A stretch of DNA of 64,000 nucleotides from Marmoricola sp. Leaf446 (GTDB taxonomy: Bacteria > Actinomycetota > Actinomycetes > Propionibacteriales > Nocardioidaceae): the NCBI RefSeq assembly GCF_001424755.1, contig NZ_LMRF01000001.1, positions 576,625 through 640,624 of the forward strand, written 5' to 3'. The translations under genes and the position numbers were made by a program. A model generated the notes under the pieces. The model saw only the letters and a program-made list of their open reading frames with translations. It had not been told where the DNA came from and searched no databases. This document shows, piece by piece, positions 33,543-42,892 of the stretch (the stretch's first letter is position 1; the number at the start of each line of letters is the position of its first letter).

Positions 33543-35597
33543 ATGACCGAGACCACCGACACCGCCGGGGCCTCCGAGCCGTCGCAGCCGTCCCAGCCCT
33601 CGTCCGCACGCGGCCGCAAGGACGGCATCGAGGGGATGCTGCTCCCGCAGCTCAAGCAGCTCGCGGGCGGTCTGGGCATCAAGACCACCGGGATGCGCAA
33701 GGGTGCCGTCATCGAGGCCATCAAGGCCCACCAGCAGCAGGGACCGGGCACCCGCGAGCCGCGCCGCCCCGCCGCCGAGCAGCAGCCGGAGGCGCGTGAG
33801 CCGGCACCGCAGCCCGAGCGCGACCAGGCTGCCCAGGTCGACCAGGCCGCCAAGGTCGACCAGGGAGACCGGGCCGACCGGGCATCGCGGGGCGAGGCCC
33901 GGACCGAGGGGTCCCGCCGCACCCGGGGCCAGGGGCGCCGGCAGGACCAGCCCGACCAGCAGGACGGTCGCCCGCAGGAGCAGGACGACACGCAGTCGGA
34001 CGACCGGCAGTCGGACGACCGGCAGCAGCCCGACCGCCAGAGCGACCGCCAGAACGACCGGCAGCAGGGCAAGCAGCAGGACCGCCAGCAGGGTCGCCAG
34101 AAGGACCAGCAGAAGGACCAGCAGGACGACCAGCAGGACCGCCGCCAGAAGGACCAGCAGGACCGGCAGCAGGGCCGCCAGCAGAACGACCGCAACCAGA
34201 ACGAGCGCAACCAGAACCGCCAGCAGAACGACCGGGACGAGCGCAACCAGAACCGCCAGCAGGACGAGCGGAACCAGAACGACCGCAACCAGAACCGGCA
34301 GCAGAACGACCGGGACGACCAGGACGACGACGAGGGTGGCAGCCGTCGCAACCGGCGCCGCCGGGGTCGCGACCGGCAGCAGGGCGCGGCCGCACCCGTC
34401 GCGAGCGGCCGCGGCCACCGCAACGAGCCCGACCTGCAGATCCTCGAGGACGACGTGCTCACGCCGTGCGCGGGCATCCTGGACCTGATGGACAACTACG
34501 CGTTCGTCCGGACCAGCGGCTACCTCCCGGGCGTCGACGACGTCTACGTCTCGATGTCGATGGTGCGTCGCTACGGCCTGCGCCGCGGTGACGCCGTCAC
34601 CGGACAGGTGCGCCAGCCGCGGGAGGGCGAGCGCAAGGAGAAGTTCAACCCGCTCGTGCGTCTCGACAGCGTCAACGGCGCCGACCCCGAGACCGCCCGC
34701 TCCCGGGTGGAGTTCGCCAAGCTGACCCCGCTGTACCCGTCGGAGCGACTGCGCCTGGAGACCGGGCCGACCGACCTGATCGGCCGCGTCATCGACCTCG
34801 CCGCGCCCCTCGGCAAGGGCCAGCGCGGGCTGATCGTCTCGCCCGCCAAGGCCGGCAAGACCACGGTGCTGCAGGCCCTGGCCCACTCGATCACCACCAA
34901 CAACCCCGAGTGCCACCTCATGGTGGTGCTGGTCGACGAGCGGCCCGAGGAGGTCACCGACTTCCAGCGCTCCGTCAAGGGCGAGGTCGTCAGCTCGACC
35001 TTCGACCGTCCGCCGGGCGACCACACCATCGTGGCGGAGCTCGCGATCGAGCGGGCCAAGCGGCTGGTAGAGCTCGGCCACGACGTCGTGGTGCTGCTCG
35101 ACGGGATCACCCGCCTCGGCCGCGCGTACAACCTCGCCACCCCGGCCAGCGGGCGGATGCTGTCCGGTGGCGTCGACTCGGCGGCGCTCTACCCGCCCAA
35201 GCGCTTCTTCGGGGCCGCCCGCAACATCGAGAACGGCGGTTCGCTGACCATCGTGGCCACCGCCCTGGTCGAGAGCGGCTCGGCGATGGACGAGGTGATC
35301 TTCGAGGAGTTCACGGGGACCGGCAACATGGAGGTCCGGCTGCGCCGCGACTTCGCCGACAAGCGCATCTTTCCCGCGATCGACGCCGTGCAGTCCGGGA
35401 CCCGACGCGAGGAGCAGCTGGTCGGTGCCGAGGAGCTGGCCATCGTGTGGAAGCTGCGTCGCGCGCTCGCCGGGCAGGAGGGCCAGCAGGCCGTCGAGAT
35501 GCTGCTCAGCCGGCTGCGCTCCTCGCAGTCCAACCTGGAGCTCCTGGCCCAGGTCGAGCGGAGCGCGCCCGCGCCGGGCGGCGCCCAGGAGGACTGA
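33543..35597 (+). CDS. rho: Transcription termination factor Rho with long disordered insert
   Basis: 684 residues from ATG 33543, behind GGGGGAGGA. An N-terminal Rho_N helix bundle (LPQLKQLAGGLGIKTTGMRKGAVIEAI, about 32-62) is followed by an insert of about 220 residues; residues 151-264 contain only Q, N, D, E, R, K, G, S and P. Then come the cold-shock RNA-binding domain (about 297-365) and the hexameric ATPase (Walker A SPAKAGKTT at 433-441, Walker B VVVLLDGITRLGRAYN). Rho unwinds RNA-DNA hybrids to end transcription. Inserts of this kind in actinobacterial Rho (Micrococcus, mycobacteria) add RNA affinity. The 203-bp leader suggests autoregulation. Confidence 0.95.
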   Translation: MTETTDTAGASEPSQPSQPSSARGRKDGIEGMLLPQLKQLAGGLGIKTTGMRKGAVIEAIKAHQQQGPGTREPRRPAAEQQPEAREPAPQPERDQAAQVDQAAKVDQGDRADRASRGEARTEGSRRTRGQGRRQDQPDQQDGRPQEQDDTQSDDRQSDDRQQPDRQSDRQNDRQQGKQQDRQQGRQKDQQKDQQDDQQDRRQKDQQDRQQGRQQNDRNQNERNQNRQQNDRDERNQNRQQDERNQNDRNQNRQQNDRDDQDDDEGGSRRNRRRRGRDRQQGAAAPVASGRGHRNEPDLQILEDDVLTPCAGILDLMDNYAFVRTSGYLPGVDDVYVSMSMVRRYGLRRGDAVTGQVRQPREGERKEKFNPLVRLDSVNGADPETARSRVEFAKLTPLYPSERLRLETGPTDLIGRVIDLAAPLGKGQRGLIVSPAKAGKTTVLQALAHSITTNNPECHLMVVLVDERPEEVTDFQRSVKGEVVSSTFDRPPGDHTIVAELAIERAKRLVELGHDVVVLLDGITRLGRAYNLATPASGRMLSGGVDSAALYPPKRFFGAARNIENGGSLTIVATALVESGSAMDEVIFEEFTGTGNMEVRLRRDFADKRIFPAIDAVQSGTRREEQLVGAEELAIVWKLRRALAGQEGQQAVEMLLSRLRSSQSNLELLAQVERSAPAPGGAQED
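33993..34334 (+). repeat. Low-complexity Gln/Asp/Asn/Arg-coding repeat in rho
   Basis: The stretch is a degenerate array of CAG, GAC, CGC/CGG and AAC codons (for example repeated CAGCAGGACCGC and AACCAGAACCGC units). It is much richer in A than the surrounding DNA and keeps one frame throughout. Confidence 0.8.
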
Positions 35598-35685
35598 CCC
35601 GCTCGGCGGGAGCCGTTCTGCCCGCATGTGTCCGTTGGTGTGGCTATGCTCACCGACGACAGCGTTCGGACATCGAGGGGATTCC

Positions 35686-36057
35686 ATGGCTCGCATCGTG
35701 ATTGCCGACGACGACGCGGACATCCGCGAGCTCGTGGTCTTCAAGCTGCGACACGGTGGTCACGACGTGGTGCCGGTGGGCGACGGCGCGGCCGCCGTCG
35801 AGGCGTGCAGCGCCGAGAAGCCCGACCTCGTCATCCTCGACGTGATGATGCCCGGCATGAGCGGCCTCGACGCCGCCCGTGCGCTGCGCCAGGACGCCAG
35901 CATGGACGGCCTGCCGATCATCATGCTCACGGCCCGCGCCCAGGAGTCCGACATCGAGCAGGGCTTCGAGGCCGGTGCTGACGACTACATCGTCAAGCCC
36001 TTCAGCCCGCGCGAGCTCGCGTCGCGGGTGTCCGCGGTGCTCGCCCGCAGCCGCTGA
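35686..36057 (+). CDS. Single-domain response regulator (receiver only)
   Basis: 123 residues from ATG 35686 with GAGGGG 5 nt upstream. It is a complete CheY-like receiver: acidic DDD near the N-terminus, phosphoacceptor Asp in VILDVMMPGMSG, Thr in IIMLTAR and Lys in DDYIVKPFSP. There is no output domain, so it must act by protein contact. It is followed at 30 nt by a HEAT-repeat membrane protein and a processive glycosyltransferase, making these the likely targets. No cognate kinase is adjacent. Confidence 0.92.
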   Translation: MARIVIADDDADIRELVVFKLRHGGHDVVPVGDGAAAVEACSAEKPDLVILDVMMPGMSGLDAARALRQDASMDGLPIIMLTARAQESDIEQGFEAGADDYIVKPFSPRELASRVSAVLARSR

Positions 36058-36087
36058 CGTGGCTCCGCGCTCGGTCGCGCGCCCCTG

Positions 36088-37167
36088 ATGGCTTCCCCTC
36101 TCGGGGACGTGGACGGCTTCCTGTGGTTCAGCTGGGTCCTCCTCGTCGGGTTCGCCGTCCTCTCGGTCGTGCTCCTCGTGGTGCTCGTGGTGGTGCGGGC
36201 GCTGCGTGACCTGTTCGCCCGCCGTCGGGCCCGGGCCGCCGACGAGGTGCGGGCGCACATCTTCGAGGTCGTGATGGGCGAGGACGACGACGCCGCACGG
36301 GGCCGCGCCGCGCTCGCGGCAGCACGGGGCCGGGCCGCCGACCGGGTCGAGCAGCAGGTCTTCGAGATGCTGCCCAAGCTCCGGGGCGAGTCGCGCGCCG
36401 AGCTGGTGGGCCTGCTGATGGCCCGCGGTGCCGAGCAGCGCGCGCTGGCCCTGGTCGGCTCCCGCTCGTCCGTGCGCCGCTGCCGCGGGGCGTTCCAGCT
36501 GGGCATGCTCGGCCTCACCCAGCACGTCCCCCGCCTGGTCCGGCTGCTGCGGGACCGGCACTTCCTGGTGCGGCGGGTCACGGTCCGGGCGCTCGGCGCG
36601 ATGGGCGACCCCCGGGCCGTGCGGCCCCTGCTGCTGCTGGGCGAGCACGACCCGCGGCTGACCCGCGACCTCGTCTTCGCCCTCGACCGGCTCGGGCCCG
36701 ACGCCGCCCCCGAGCTGCGGTCGGTGCTGCTCGAGGAGATGACCCACGGCGACCACCTCCACCTCGACCCGGCCGCGGTCGTGCTCGGCCTGCTCGCCGA
36801 CCGCCCCAGCGTGGACGTGCTCGCCCAGGGCCTGGGCTCGCCCAACCCCTCCTTCGCCGGCGCCTGCGCCGAGGCGCTGGGTCGGATCGGTGCGCCCGAG
36901 GCGATCCCGGCCCTCACCGAGGCGCTGCTCGACCTGCGCCCCAACGTGCGCGCGGGGGCGGCCCACGCCCTGGGCTCGATCGGGTCCTCGGTCGCGGCGG
37001 CCAGCCTGCTCGACGTGGTCGACGAGGAGGAGCCGCAGGTCTCCCGGCAGGCGGCGCAGGCGCTCATCGAGCTCGGGCCCGGCGGCCGCCGGATGCTCGC
37101 CACCAGCTCCTCGCCCTACGCCGTGGAGGCGATGGCGCTCGAGGCCATCCGGGGAGGCCGCTCGTGA
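36088..37167 (+). CDS. Membrane-anchored HEAT-repeat protein
   Basis: 359 residues from ATG 36088. One strong transmembrane segment (about 12-38) is followed by a basic stop-transfer and a long cytosolic region of HEAT/PBS-lyase-like repeats, e.g. HVPRLVRLLRDRHFLVRRVTVRALGAMGDPRAVRPLL, ACAEALGRIGAPEAIPALTEALLDLRPNVRAGAAHALGSIG in outline. Such repeats form a solenoid that docks proteins. It overlaps the glycosyltransferase gene by 4 nt (GTGA). A scaffold linking the receiver to the synthase is an inference. Confidence 0.85.
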   Translation: MASPLGDVDGFLWFSWVLLVGFAVLSVVLLVVLVVVRALRDLFARRRARAADEVRAHIFEVVMGEDDDAARGRAALAAARGRAADRVEQQVFEMLPKLRGESRAELVGLLMARGAEQRALALVGSRSSVRRCRGAFQLGMLGLTQHVPRLVRLLRDRHFLVRRVTVRALGAMGDPRAVRPLLLLGEHDPRLTRDLVFALDRLGPDAAPELRSVLLEEMTHGDHLHLDPAAVVLGLLADRPSVDVLAQGLGSPNPSFAGACAEALGRIGAPEAIPALTEALLDLRPNVRAGAAHALGSIGSSVAAASLLDVVDEEEPQVSRQAAQALIELGPGGRRMLATSSSPYAVEAMALEAIRGGRS

Positions 37168-38609
37168 ACACCCTGCTGACGGTGCTGGGCTGGTTCTTCA
37201 TCGCCTACTCGGTGGCGATCAACCTCAGCTTCGTGGTGCTGACCGTGCTGGCGATGGTCGACTTCGTGCGCTACCGCCGCCGCACCCAGTTCGCGGCGTA
37301 CGACGAGAGCTTCGCCGAGCCGCTGGCACGGGGCGTCTCGGTGCTGATGCCGGCCTACAACGAGGAGCTGACCATCGTGGCGTCGGTCGAGGCGATGTCC
37401 TCGCTGCGCTACCCCGACTTCGAGGTCGTGGTCATCGACGACGGGTCCAAGGACGCGACCGTCACGACCATGGTCGAGGCGTTCGACATGGTCGAGCTCC
37501 CGCTGGCCCACGCGCCGGTCGTGCCGGTCAAGGGGGAGGTCCAGCGCTGCTTCGTCAGCACCCGCGGCGCGATGAACCTGCTCCTGGTGTGCAAGGCCAA
37601 CGGCGGCAAGGCCGACGCCCTCAACGTCGGCATCAACGTGGCCCGCAAGGAGCTCGTCTGCATGGTCGACGCGGACTCGCTGCTCGACCCCGACGCGCTG
37701 CTCCACGTCTCGCGGCCCTTCGCCGACGACCCCGAGCGCGTCATCGCCTCCGGCGGCGTGGTGCGGGTGGCCAACGGGTCGACCATCGCGCGCGGTCGTG
37801 TCCTCGACGTGCAGATGCCCCGACGGTGGCTGCCGCGGGTCCAGGTCGTGGAGTACCTCCGCGCCTTCCTCATCGGCCGGGCCGGCTGGTCCGCGGCCGG
37901 CGGCCTGCTGATCATCTCCGGCGCGTTCGGCATGTTCCGGCGCGACATCCTCTTCGAGGTGGGGGGCGTGGCCACCGACTGCATCGGCGAGGACGCCGAG
38001 CTGGTGGTGCGGCTCTACCGGTGGATGGGGGACAACGACGTCGACGGCCGCATCGTCTTCGTCTCCGAGCCGGTCGCCTGGACCGAGGCCCCGGAGACGC
38101 TGCGGGTGCTGCGCAGCCAGCGACGCCGGTGGCACCGCGGGCTGGCGGAGATCTTCGCCCGCCACCGCGGCATGGTGCTCCGTCCCCGCTACGGCTTCAT
38201 CGGCATGATCACGATGCCGTGGTTCCTGCTCTTCGAGCTGGCCGCGCCCTTCATCGAGGTCTTCGGGCTGCTCTACTTCGCCGTCGCGATGGTGCTGCTG
38301 TCCCTCGGCGGCCTGGGCGTCGTCCCCTCGGACTGGGTCGACCTGCCGGTGGTGGTGCTGCTGCTGTCCACCTCGATCGCGTTCGCGATCCTGGTCAGCC
38401 TGGTCGCGCTGCTGGCCGAGGAGATGTCCTACCGCCGCTACCGCGGGGTGCCCGGGCTGCTGATCGCGGTCTGGTCCGCGGTCGAGGAGAACTTCGGCTA
38501 CCGCCAGCTGACCGCCTGGTGGCGGATGTGGGGCGCGATCGACGCGTGGCGCGGCTCGCGCCACCAGTGGGGCGAGATGACGCGCAAGGGGTTCGGCGAC
38601 AGCAGCTGA
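37164..38609 (+). CDS. Processive family-2 glycosyltransferase (membrane polysaccharide synthase)
   Basis: 481 residues from GTG 37164. An N-terminal transmembrane helix (about 5-32) precedes the GT-A domain with Asp92-Asp93 (IDDGSKD), KANGGKADALN, Asp169-x-Asp171 (VDADSL), the catalytic-base motif GED at 275-277 and Q-x-x-R-W at 319-323 (QRRRW). C-terminal hydrophobic segments at about 344-382 and 393-418 form the channel. This set defines synthases such as PgaC, cellulose or hyaluronan synthases: polymerisation and export of a beta-linked polysaccharide from a UDP-sugar. The polymer is unknown. No PilZ domain or c-di-GMP motif is seen. Confidence 0.9.
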   Translation: MNTLLTVLGWFFIAYSVAINLSFVVLTVLAMVDFVRYRRRTQFAAYDESFAEPLARGVSVLMPAYNEELTIVASVEAMSSLRYPDFEVVVIDDGSKDATVTTMVEAFDMVELPLAHAPVVPVKGEVQRCFVSTRGAMNLLLVCKANGGKADALNVGINVARKELVCMVDADSLLDPDALLHVSRPFADDPERVIASGGVVRVANGSTIARGRVLDVQMPRRWLPRVQVVEYLRAFLIGRAGWSAAGGLLIISGAFGMFRRDILFEVGGVATDCIGEDAELVVRLYRWMGDNDVDGRIVFVSEPVAWTEAPETLRVLRSQRRRWHRGLAEIFARHRGMVLRPRYGFIGMITMPWFLLFELAAPFIEVFGLLYFAVAMVLLSLGGLGVVPSDWVDLPVVVLLLSTSIAFAILVSLVALLAEEMSYRRYRGVPGLLIAVWSAVEENFGYRQLTAWWRMWGAIDAWRGSRHQWGEMTRKGFGDSS

Positions 38610-38658
38610 GGCGGGAACACCCGGGCGGGGCCTGCTGTTGAGCAGGTGTCGCCCGATT

Positions 38659-38673
38659 GGCCCCCCAGGGGCC
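38659..38673 (+). terminator. Short GC hairpin after the glycosyltransferase
   Basis: GGCCCC at 38659-38664 pairs with GGGGCC at 38668-38673 around a 3-nt loop. Another CCCCC/GGGGG hairpin (38710-38722 region) precedes rpmE and could affect its translation. Both are short, so the call is tentative. Confidence 0.4.
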
Positions 38674-38756
38674 GGGGGTGGCAGAATCATCCGCTGGTCC
38701 GGTTCACGTCCCCCGCTGGGGGGCGACCCGGCGCCGTACACGCGAGAGGAACGCCC

Positions 38757-38978
38757 ATGCAGAAGGACATCCACCCGAACTACGTGACCACCGAGGTGCG
38801 CTGCACCTGTGGCAACACGTTCACCACCCGCAGCACCAAGGCCGGCGGCTCGATCCGCTCCGAGGTCTGCTCCAACTGCCACCCCTTCTACACGGGCAAG
38901 CAGAAGATCCTCGACACCGGTGGCCGCGTGGCCCGCTTCGAGGCGCGCTACGCCAAGAAGACCGCCGACAAGAAGTAG
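38757..38978 (+). CDS. rpmE: 50S ribosomal protein bL31 (zinc-binding form)
   Basis: 73 residues from ATG 38757 with GAGAGGA upstream. The zinc ligands of the C+ form are present: Cys16, Cys18, Cys38 and Cys41 (CTC...CSNC). It sits at the ribosome intersubunit bridge. Actinobacteria often hold a second, zinc-free paralogue for zinc starvation, not seen here. In other actinobacteria rpmE directly follows rho; here three genes intervene. Confidence 0.96.
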   Translation: MQKDIHPNYVTTEVRCTCGNTFTTRSTKAGGSIRSEVCSNCHPFYTGKQKILDTGGRVARFEARYAKKTADKK

Positions 38979-39071
38979 CCGCCACGGCTCCCCACGGGTC
39001 TCCCGCCGCTCGGCGGGGGACCCGTGGTCGTCGTCCACCCGGTCATCCGCAGGAGTCCCCCAGGAGTCATC

Positions 39072-40145
39072 GTGTTCGAGGCCGTCGAGTCGCTCGCGGA
39101 CGAGCACGCCGAGCTGGAGACCCGGCTCGCCGACCCCGCCGTGCACGCCGAGCCGTCGCTCGCGCGGCGGCTCTCGCAGCGCTACGCCGAGCTGAGCGCC
39201 GTGCTCCGGGCCCACACCGAGTGGCTCGCCCTCGGTGAGGACCTCGAGGCCGCCCGTGAGCTCGCCGGCGAGGACGAGTCGTTCGCCGCGGAGGCGCTCG
39301 AGCTCGAGCCCCGGCTGGCCCAGGCCGAGGAGCGGCTGCGCCACCTGCTGGTGCCGCGCGACGCCGCCGACGGCAAGGACGTGATCCTCGAGGTCAAGTC
39401 CGGCGAGGGCGGCGAGGAGTCGGCCCTGTTCGCGGGCGACCTGCTCCGCATGTACACCCGGTACGCCGAGCAACGGGGCTGGTCGACGGAGGTCATCGAC
39501 GCCACCGAGTCCGACCTGGGCGGCTACAAGTCGGTGACCGTCGCGGTCAAGGCCAAGGGCACCCCCGAGCCGGGGGAGGCGCCGCACGCGCTGCTCAAGT
39601 TCGAGGGCGGCGTCCACCGCGTCCAGCGGGTGCCCGTGACCGAGAGCCAGGGGCGCGTCCACACCAGCGCCGCCGGCGTCCTGGTGCTGCCCGAGGCCGA
39701 GCAGGTCGACGTCGAGATCCACGACGGCGACCTCCGCATCGACGTCTACCGCTCCAGCGGCCCCGGCGGCCAGAGCGTCAACACCACCGACTCGGCCGTC
39801 CGGATCACCCACCTGCCGACCGGCGTGGTGGCCAGCTGCCAGAACGAGAAGTCGCAGCTGCAGAACAAGGAGCAGGCGATGCGGATCTTGCGCGCCCGGC
39901 TGCTCGCCGCCGCCCAGGAGGCCGCCGACGCCGAGGCCAGCGACGTGCGCCGCTCGCAGATCCGCACCGTCGACCGCTCCGAGCGGATCCGGACCTACAA
40001 CTACCCGGAGAACCGCATCTCCGACCACCGCACGGGCTACAAGTCCTACGACCTCGACCGGGTGCTCGACGGCGACCTGGGCGGGGTGATCGGCTCCTGC
40101 GTCGAGGCCGACATGGCGACCCGGCTCGACGCCCTGGCCCCGTGA
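39072..40145 (+). CDS. prfA: Peptide chain release factor 1
   Basis: 357 residues from GTG 39072. The codon-recognition loop has the PxT-type tripeptide in [10 protein letters not shown] (PVT), and the peptidyl-transferase loop has [18 protein letters not shown] with the universal GGQ. It recognises UAA/UAG stops. The gene overlaps prmC (GTGA), whose product methylates the Gln of GGQ, so substrate and modifying enzyme are made together. Confidence 0.96.
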   Translation: MFEAVESLADEHAELETRLADPAVHAEPSLARRLSQRYAELSAVLRAHTEWLALGEDLEAARELAGEDESFAAEALELEPRLAQAEERLRHLLVPRDAADGKDVILEVKSGEGGEESALFAGDLLRMYTRYAEQRGWSTEVIDATESDLGGYKSVTVAVKAKGTPEPGEAPHALLKFEGGVHRVQRVPVTESQGRVHTSAAGVLVLPEAEQVDVEIHDGDLRIDVYRSSGPGGQSVNTTDSAVRITHLPTGVVASCQNEKSQLQNKEQAMRILRARLLAAAQEAADAEASDVRRSQIRTVDRSERIRTYNYPENRISDHRTGYKSYDLDRVLDGDLGGVIGSCVEADMATRLDALAP

Positions 40146-40993
40146 GCACCCGCCCCCGCGACCTGGTGCGCGCGGCGACGGGCCGCCTGGCCGGGGCCGG
40201 GGTGGCCAGCCCGGAGCACGACGCGGCGGAGCTGCTCGCCCACGTCGCCGGCACCACGAGGTCGCGGCTGCCGCTGCTCGACGACGTGGCCCCCGAGGTC
40301 GCCGCACGCTTCGAGGCCCTCGTGGGGCGCCGCGCGGCGCGCGAGCCGCTGCAGCACCTGACCGGCACGGCCGCGTTCCGCCACGTCGAGCTGGCCGTCG
40401 GGCCCGGGGTGTTCGTGCCGCGCCCCGAGACCGAGCTGCTGGCCGGCTGGGCGCTCGACCGGGCCCGCGAGGTGACCGGGCGGGCCCCCGTCGTGGTCGA
40501 CCTCTGCACCGGTTCGGGCGCCATCGCGCGCAGCCTGGTCGACGAGCTGCCCGGGGCGCGGGTCCACGCCGTCGAGCTCGACGGGTCGGCGCACGCGTGG
40601 GCGGCGCGCAACCTCGACGGCACCGGCGTCGACCTGCGGCGCGGCGACATGGCCGAGGCGTTCGCCGACCTCGACGGCACCGTCGACGTGGTGGTGTGCA
40701 ACCCGCCGTACATCCCGCTGGACGCCTGGGAGAGCGTCGCCCCCGAGGCCCGCGACCACGACCCGGCGCTCGCGCTGTGGTCGGGCGACGACGGCCTCGA
40801 CGCGTTGCGCGTGCTGGCCCGGACCGCCGCCCGGCTGCTGGTCCCGGGAGGGTGGCTGGGCTCCGAGCACGCCGACGTGCAGGGGGAGTCGGCCGTCGAG
40901 GTGCTGGCCGGCACCGGTCGGTTCGTCGAGGTGCGCGACCACGCTGACCTGGCAGGTCGTCCGCGCTTCGTGACGGCCCGGCTGGCACGATGA
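40142..40993 (+). CDS. prmC: Release-factor glutamine methyltransferase PrmC
   Basis: 283 residues from GTG 40142, overlapping prfA. The SAM-binding core has [15 protein letters not shown], and the signature N-P-P-Y in [10 protein letters not shown] binds the Gln side chain. An N-terminal helical domain (about 1-85) recognises the release factor. It N5-methylates the GGQ glutamine of RF1 and RF2. Confidence 0.95.
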   Translation: MSTRPRDLVRAATGRLAGAGVASPEHDAAELLAHVAGTTRSRLPLLDDVAPEVAARFEALVGRRAAREPLQHLTGTAAFRHVELAVGPGVFVPRPETELLAGWALDRAREVTGRAPVVVDLCTGSGAIARSLVDELPGARVHAVELDGSAHAWAARNLDGTGVDLRRGDMAEAFADLDGTVDVVVCNPPYIPLDAWESVAPEARDHDPALALWSGDDGLDALRVLARTAARLLVPGGWLGSEHADVQGESAVEVLAGTGRFVEVRDHADLAGRPRFVTARLAR

Positions 40994-40997
40994 CGCC

Positions 40998-41717
40998 GTG
41001 ACCCAGCGCTACGACCTCTCGGACGACGACGCCCGCGAGGAGGGCCTCGCCGCCGCCACCGGTGCCGTACGCCGCGGCCAGCTGGTCGTGCTGCCCACCG
41101 ACACCGTCTACGGCCTCGGCGTCGACGCCTTCGACCCCGACGGTGTGCAGCGCCTGCTCGACGCCAAGGGCCGCGGCCGCGACATGCCGCCGCCCGTGCT
41201 GATCTCCACCGCCACCACCCTCGACGCGCTGGCCACCGACGTGCCCGGCTGGGCCCGCGGCCTCATGGACCGCTACTGGCCCGGCCCGTTGACGCTGGTC
41301 TGCCGCCAGCAGTCCTCGCTGCGCTGGGACCTCGGCGAGACCCGCGGCACGGTAGCGGTGCGGATGCCCGACGACCGCGGCGCGCTCGACCTGCTGGGCC
41401 GCACCGGGCCGCTCGCGGTGTCCTCGGCCAACCTGTCGGGGCAGCCGGCCGCCACCACCGCCGACGAGGCGGTGGCGATGCTGGCCGACGCCGTCGAGGT
41501 CGTCCTCGACGGCGGGCCGAGCCGCGGCTCGCTGGCCTCCACCATCGTCGACTGCACCGGTCCGGGGCCGCGCGTGCTGCGCGAGGGCGCCATCACGAGC
41601 GAGGAGCTCGACGCGGTGCTGCGCGACCTCGGCAGCGGGCTCGAGACCGAGCCGGACGACGGCCCCGACGGCGACCCGGAGCCGCCCGAGGACGAGGGGG
41701 CCGGCTCGGGTGCGTGA
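40998..41717 (+). CDS. L-threonylcarbamoyladenylate synthase (Sua5/YrdC)
   Basis: 239 residues from GTG 40998. The YrdC fold shows RRGQLVVLPTDTVYGLG, LDAKGRGRDMPPPVLI, the WPGPLTLV motif, VAVRMPDD and SSANLSGQPAATTA. It makes threonylcarbamoyl-AMP for the t6A37 modification of ANN-decoding tRNAs. It lacks the extra C-terminal Sua5 domain and ends in an acidic tail. A CACGAT hexamer 6 nt before the GTG may be a secondary promoter. Confidence 0.93.
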   Translation: MTQRYDLSDDDAREEGLAAATGAVRRGQLVVLPTDTVYGLGVDAFDPDGVQRLLDAKGRGRDMPPPVLISTATTLDALATDVPGWARGLMDRYWPGPLTLVCRQQSSLRWDLGETRGTVAVRMPDDRGALDLLGRTGPLAVSSANLSGQPAATTADEAVAMLADAVEVVLDGGPSRGSLASTIVDCTGPGPRVLREGAITSEELDAVLRDLGSGLETEPDDGPDGDPEPPEDEGAGSGA

Positions 41718-42837
41718 GTACCTCGTGGTCTTCCTCGTGGCCGGGGTCGTGAGCTACCTGCTCTGCGTCTTCGCCCGCGAGGCGGCCGTCAGGTCGGGCG
41801 CGGTGGCCCGGGTGCGCGACCGCGACGTCCACGCCACCCCCATCCCCTACTTCGGCGGCGTCGCCATGCTGGGCGGTCTCGGGGCGGGCCTGCTGATGGC
41901 CCACCGGCTGCCGTTCCTGTCCACCTCGCAGCCGTTCGTCTTCCACGACTCCGGCTACGTGCTCCTGGCCGGCGCGATGATCTGCGCGGTCGGGGTGCTC
42001 GACGACCTGATCGAGCTCGACGCCCTCACCAAGCTCGGCGGCCAGGTCGTGGCCGCCGGGTTCCTGGTGCTCAACGACGTCAAGCTCTGGTCGCTGCAGC
42101 TCCCCGGGGTGGGACAGCTGGTGCTCGATCCGACCCAGGCCGGCCTGCTGACGGTGCTGCTGGTCGTCGGCACCATGAACGCCGTCAACTTCGTCGACGG
42201 GCTCGACGGCCTGGCCGGGGGAGTGGTGCTGATCGGGGCGGTGGCGTTCTTCCTGTTCTCCTACCAGCTCTCCGCCACCAACGGCGAGACGCTGGCCATC
42301 ACCGCCGCGCTGCTGTGCGCGGCGCTCGGTGGGGCGTGCGCGGGCTTCCTGCCCCACAACTTCTTCCCCGCGCGCATCTTCATGGGCGACTCGGGGTCGA
42401 TGCTGCTCGGCCTGGTGCTGTCGGGGTCCTCGCTCACCCTCACCGGCCAGTTCGCCACGGTCTCGGTCGAGCGCGACGGCGGGACCACCTCCTCGATCCT
42501 GGTGATGCTGCTGCCGATCCTGCTGCCGATCATCATCCTGATCGTGCCCATGGTCGACCTGGTCCTGGCCGTCGTACGCCGCACCCGGCGCGGCCAGGCG
42601 TTCTACCAGCCCGACAAGGAGCACCTGCACCACCGGTTGCTCGAGATCGGCCACAGCCAGCGGCGTGCCGTGCTGATCATGTGGCTGTGGGCGGGGCTGG
42701 TCGCCTTCGGTGGCGTCCTCGTGGGGCTCTACTCCGGTCCGCTCACCTGGGTGCTGCTGGGGCTCGGGGCGCTGCTGACCGCGACCCTGACCTTCGTGCT
42801 GCCACGCCTGCAGCGACCGGCCGTGGTGGGCGGCTGA
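41710..42837 (+). CDS. wecA: MraY/WecA-family polyprenyl-phosphate GlcNAc-1-phosphate transferase
   Basis: 375 residues from GTG 41710, overlapping the previous gene by 8 nt. About 10-11 transmembrane segments with the family's cytosolic loops: the DDLIELDALTK aspartates, NFVDGLDGLAGG, MGDSGSMLLG and the HLHHRL motif. It loads GlcNAc-1-P (or a related sugar-P) on decaprenyl phosphate, starting arabinogalactan-linker or teichoic-acid-like polymer synthesis. Position before the atp operon equals rfe/Rv1302 in mycobacteria. Confidence 0.92.
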   Translation: MREYLVVFLVAGVVSYLLCVFAREAAVRSGAVARVRDRDVHATPIPYFGGVAMLGGLGAGLLMAHRLPFLSTSQPFVFHDSGYVLLAGAMICAVGVLDDLIELDALTKLGGQVVAAGFLVLNDVKLWSLQLPGVGQLVLDPTQAGLLTVLLVVGTMNAVNFVDGLDGLAGGVVLIGAVAFFLFSYQLSATNGETLAITAALLCAALGGACAGFLPHNFFPARIFMGDSGSMLLGLVLSGSSLTLTGQFATVSVERDGGTTSSILVMLLPILLPIIILIVPMVDLVLAVVRRTRRGQAFYQPDKEHLHHRLLEIGHSQRRAVLIMWLWAGLVAFGGVLVGLYSGPLTWVLLGLGALLTATLTFVLPRLQRPAVVGG

Positions 42838-42876
42838 GCGGGCGGACGGACCTCGGCTCGACCGCCGCCCCGACTT

Positions 42877-42892
42877 TGTGCTAATTTTCACA
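42877..42892 (+). promoter_or_regulatory. CRP/GlxR-like operator upstream of the ATP synthase operon
   Basis: TGTGC-TAATTT-TCACA matches the CRP/GlxR consensus TGTGA-N6-TCACA at 9 of 10 fixed positions. It is an AT-rich island in the otherwise GC-rich 130-bp gap between wecA and the first atp-operon gene. It implies cAMP-linked control of the operon, though the regulator is not in the window. Confidence 0.6.
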
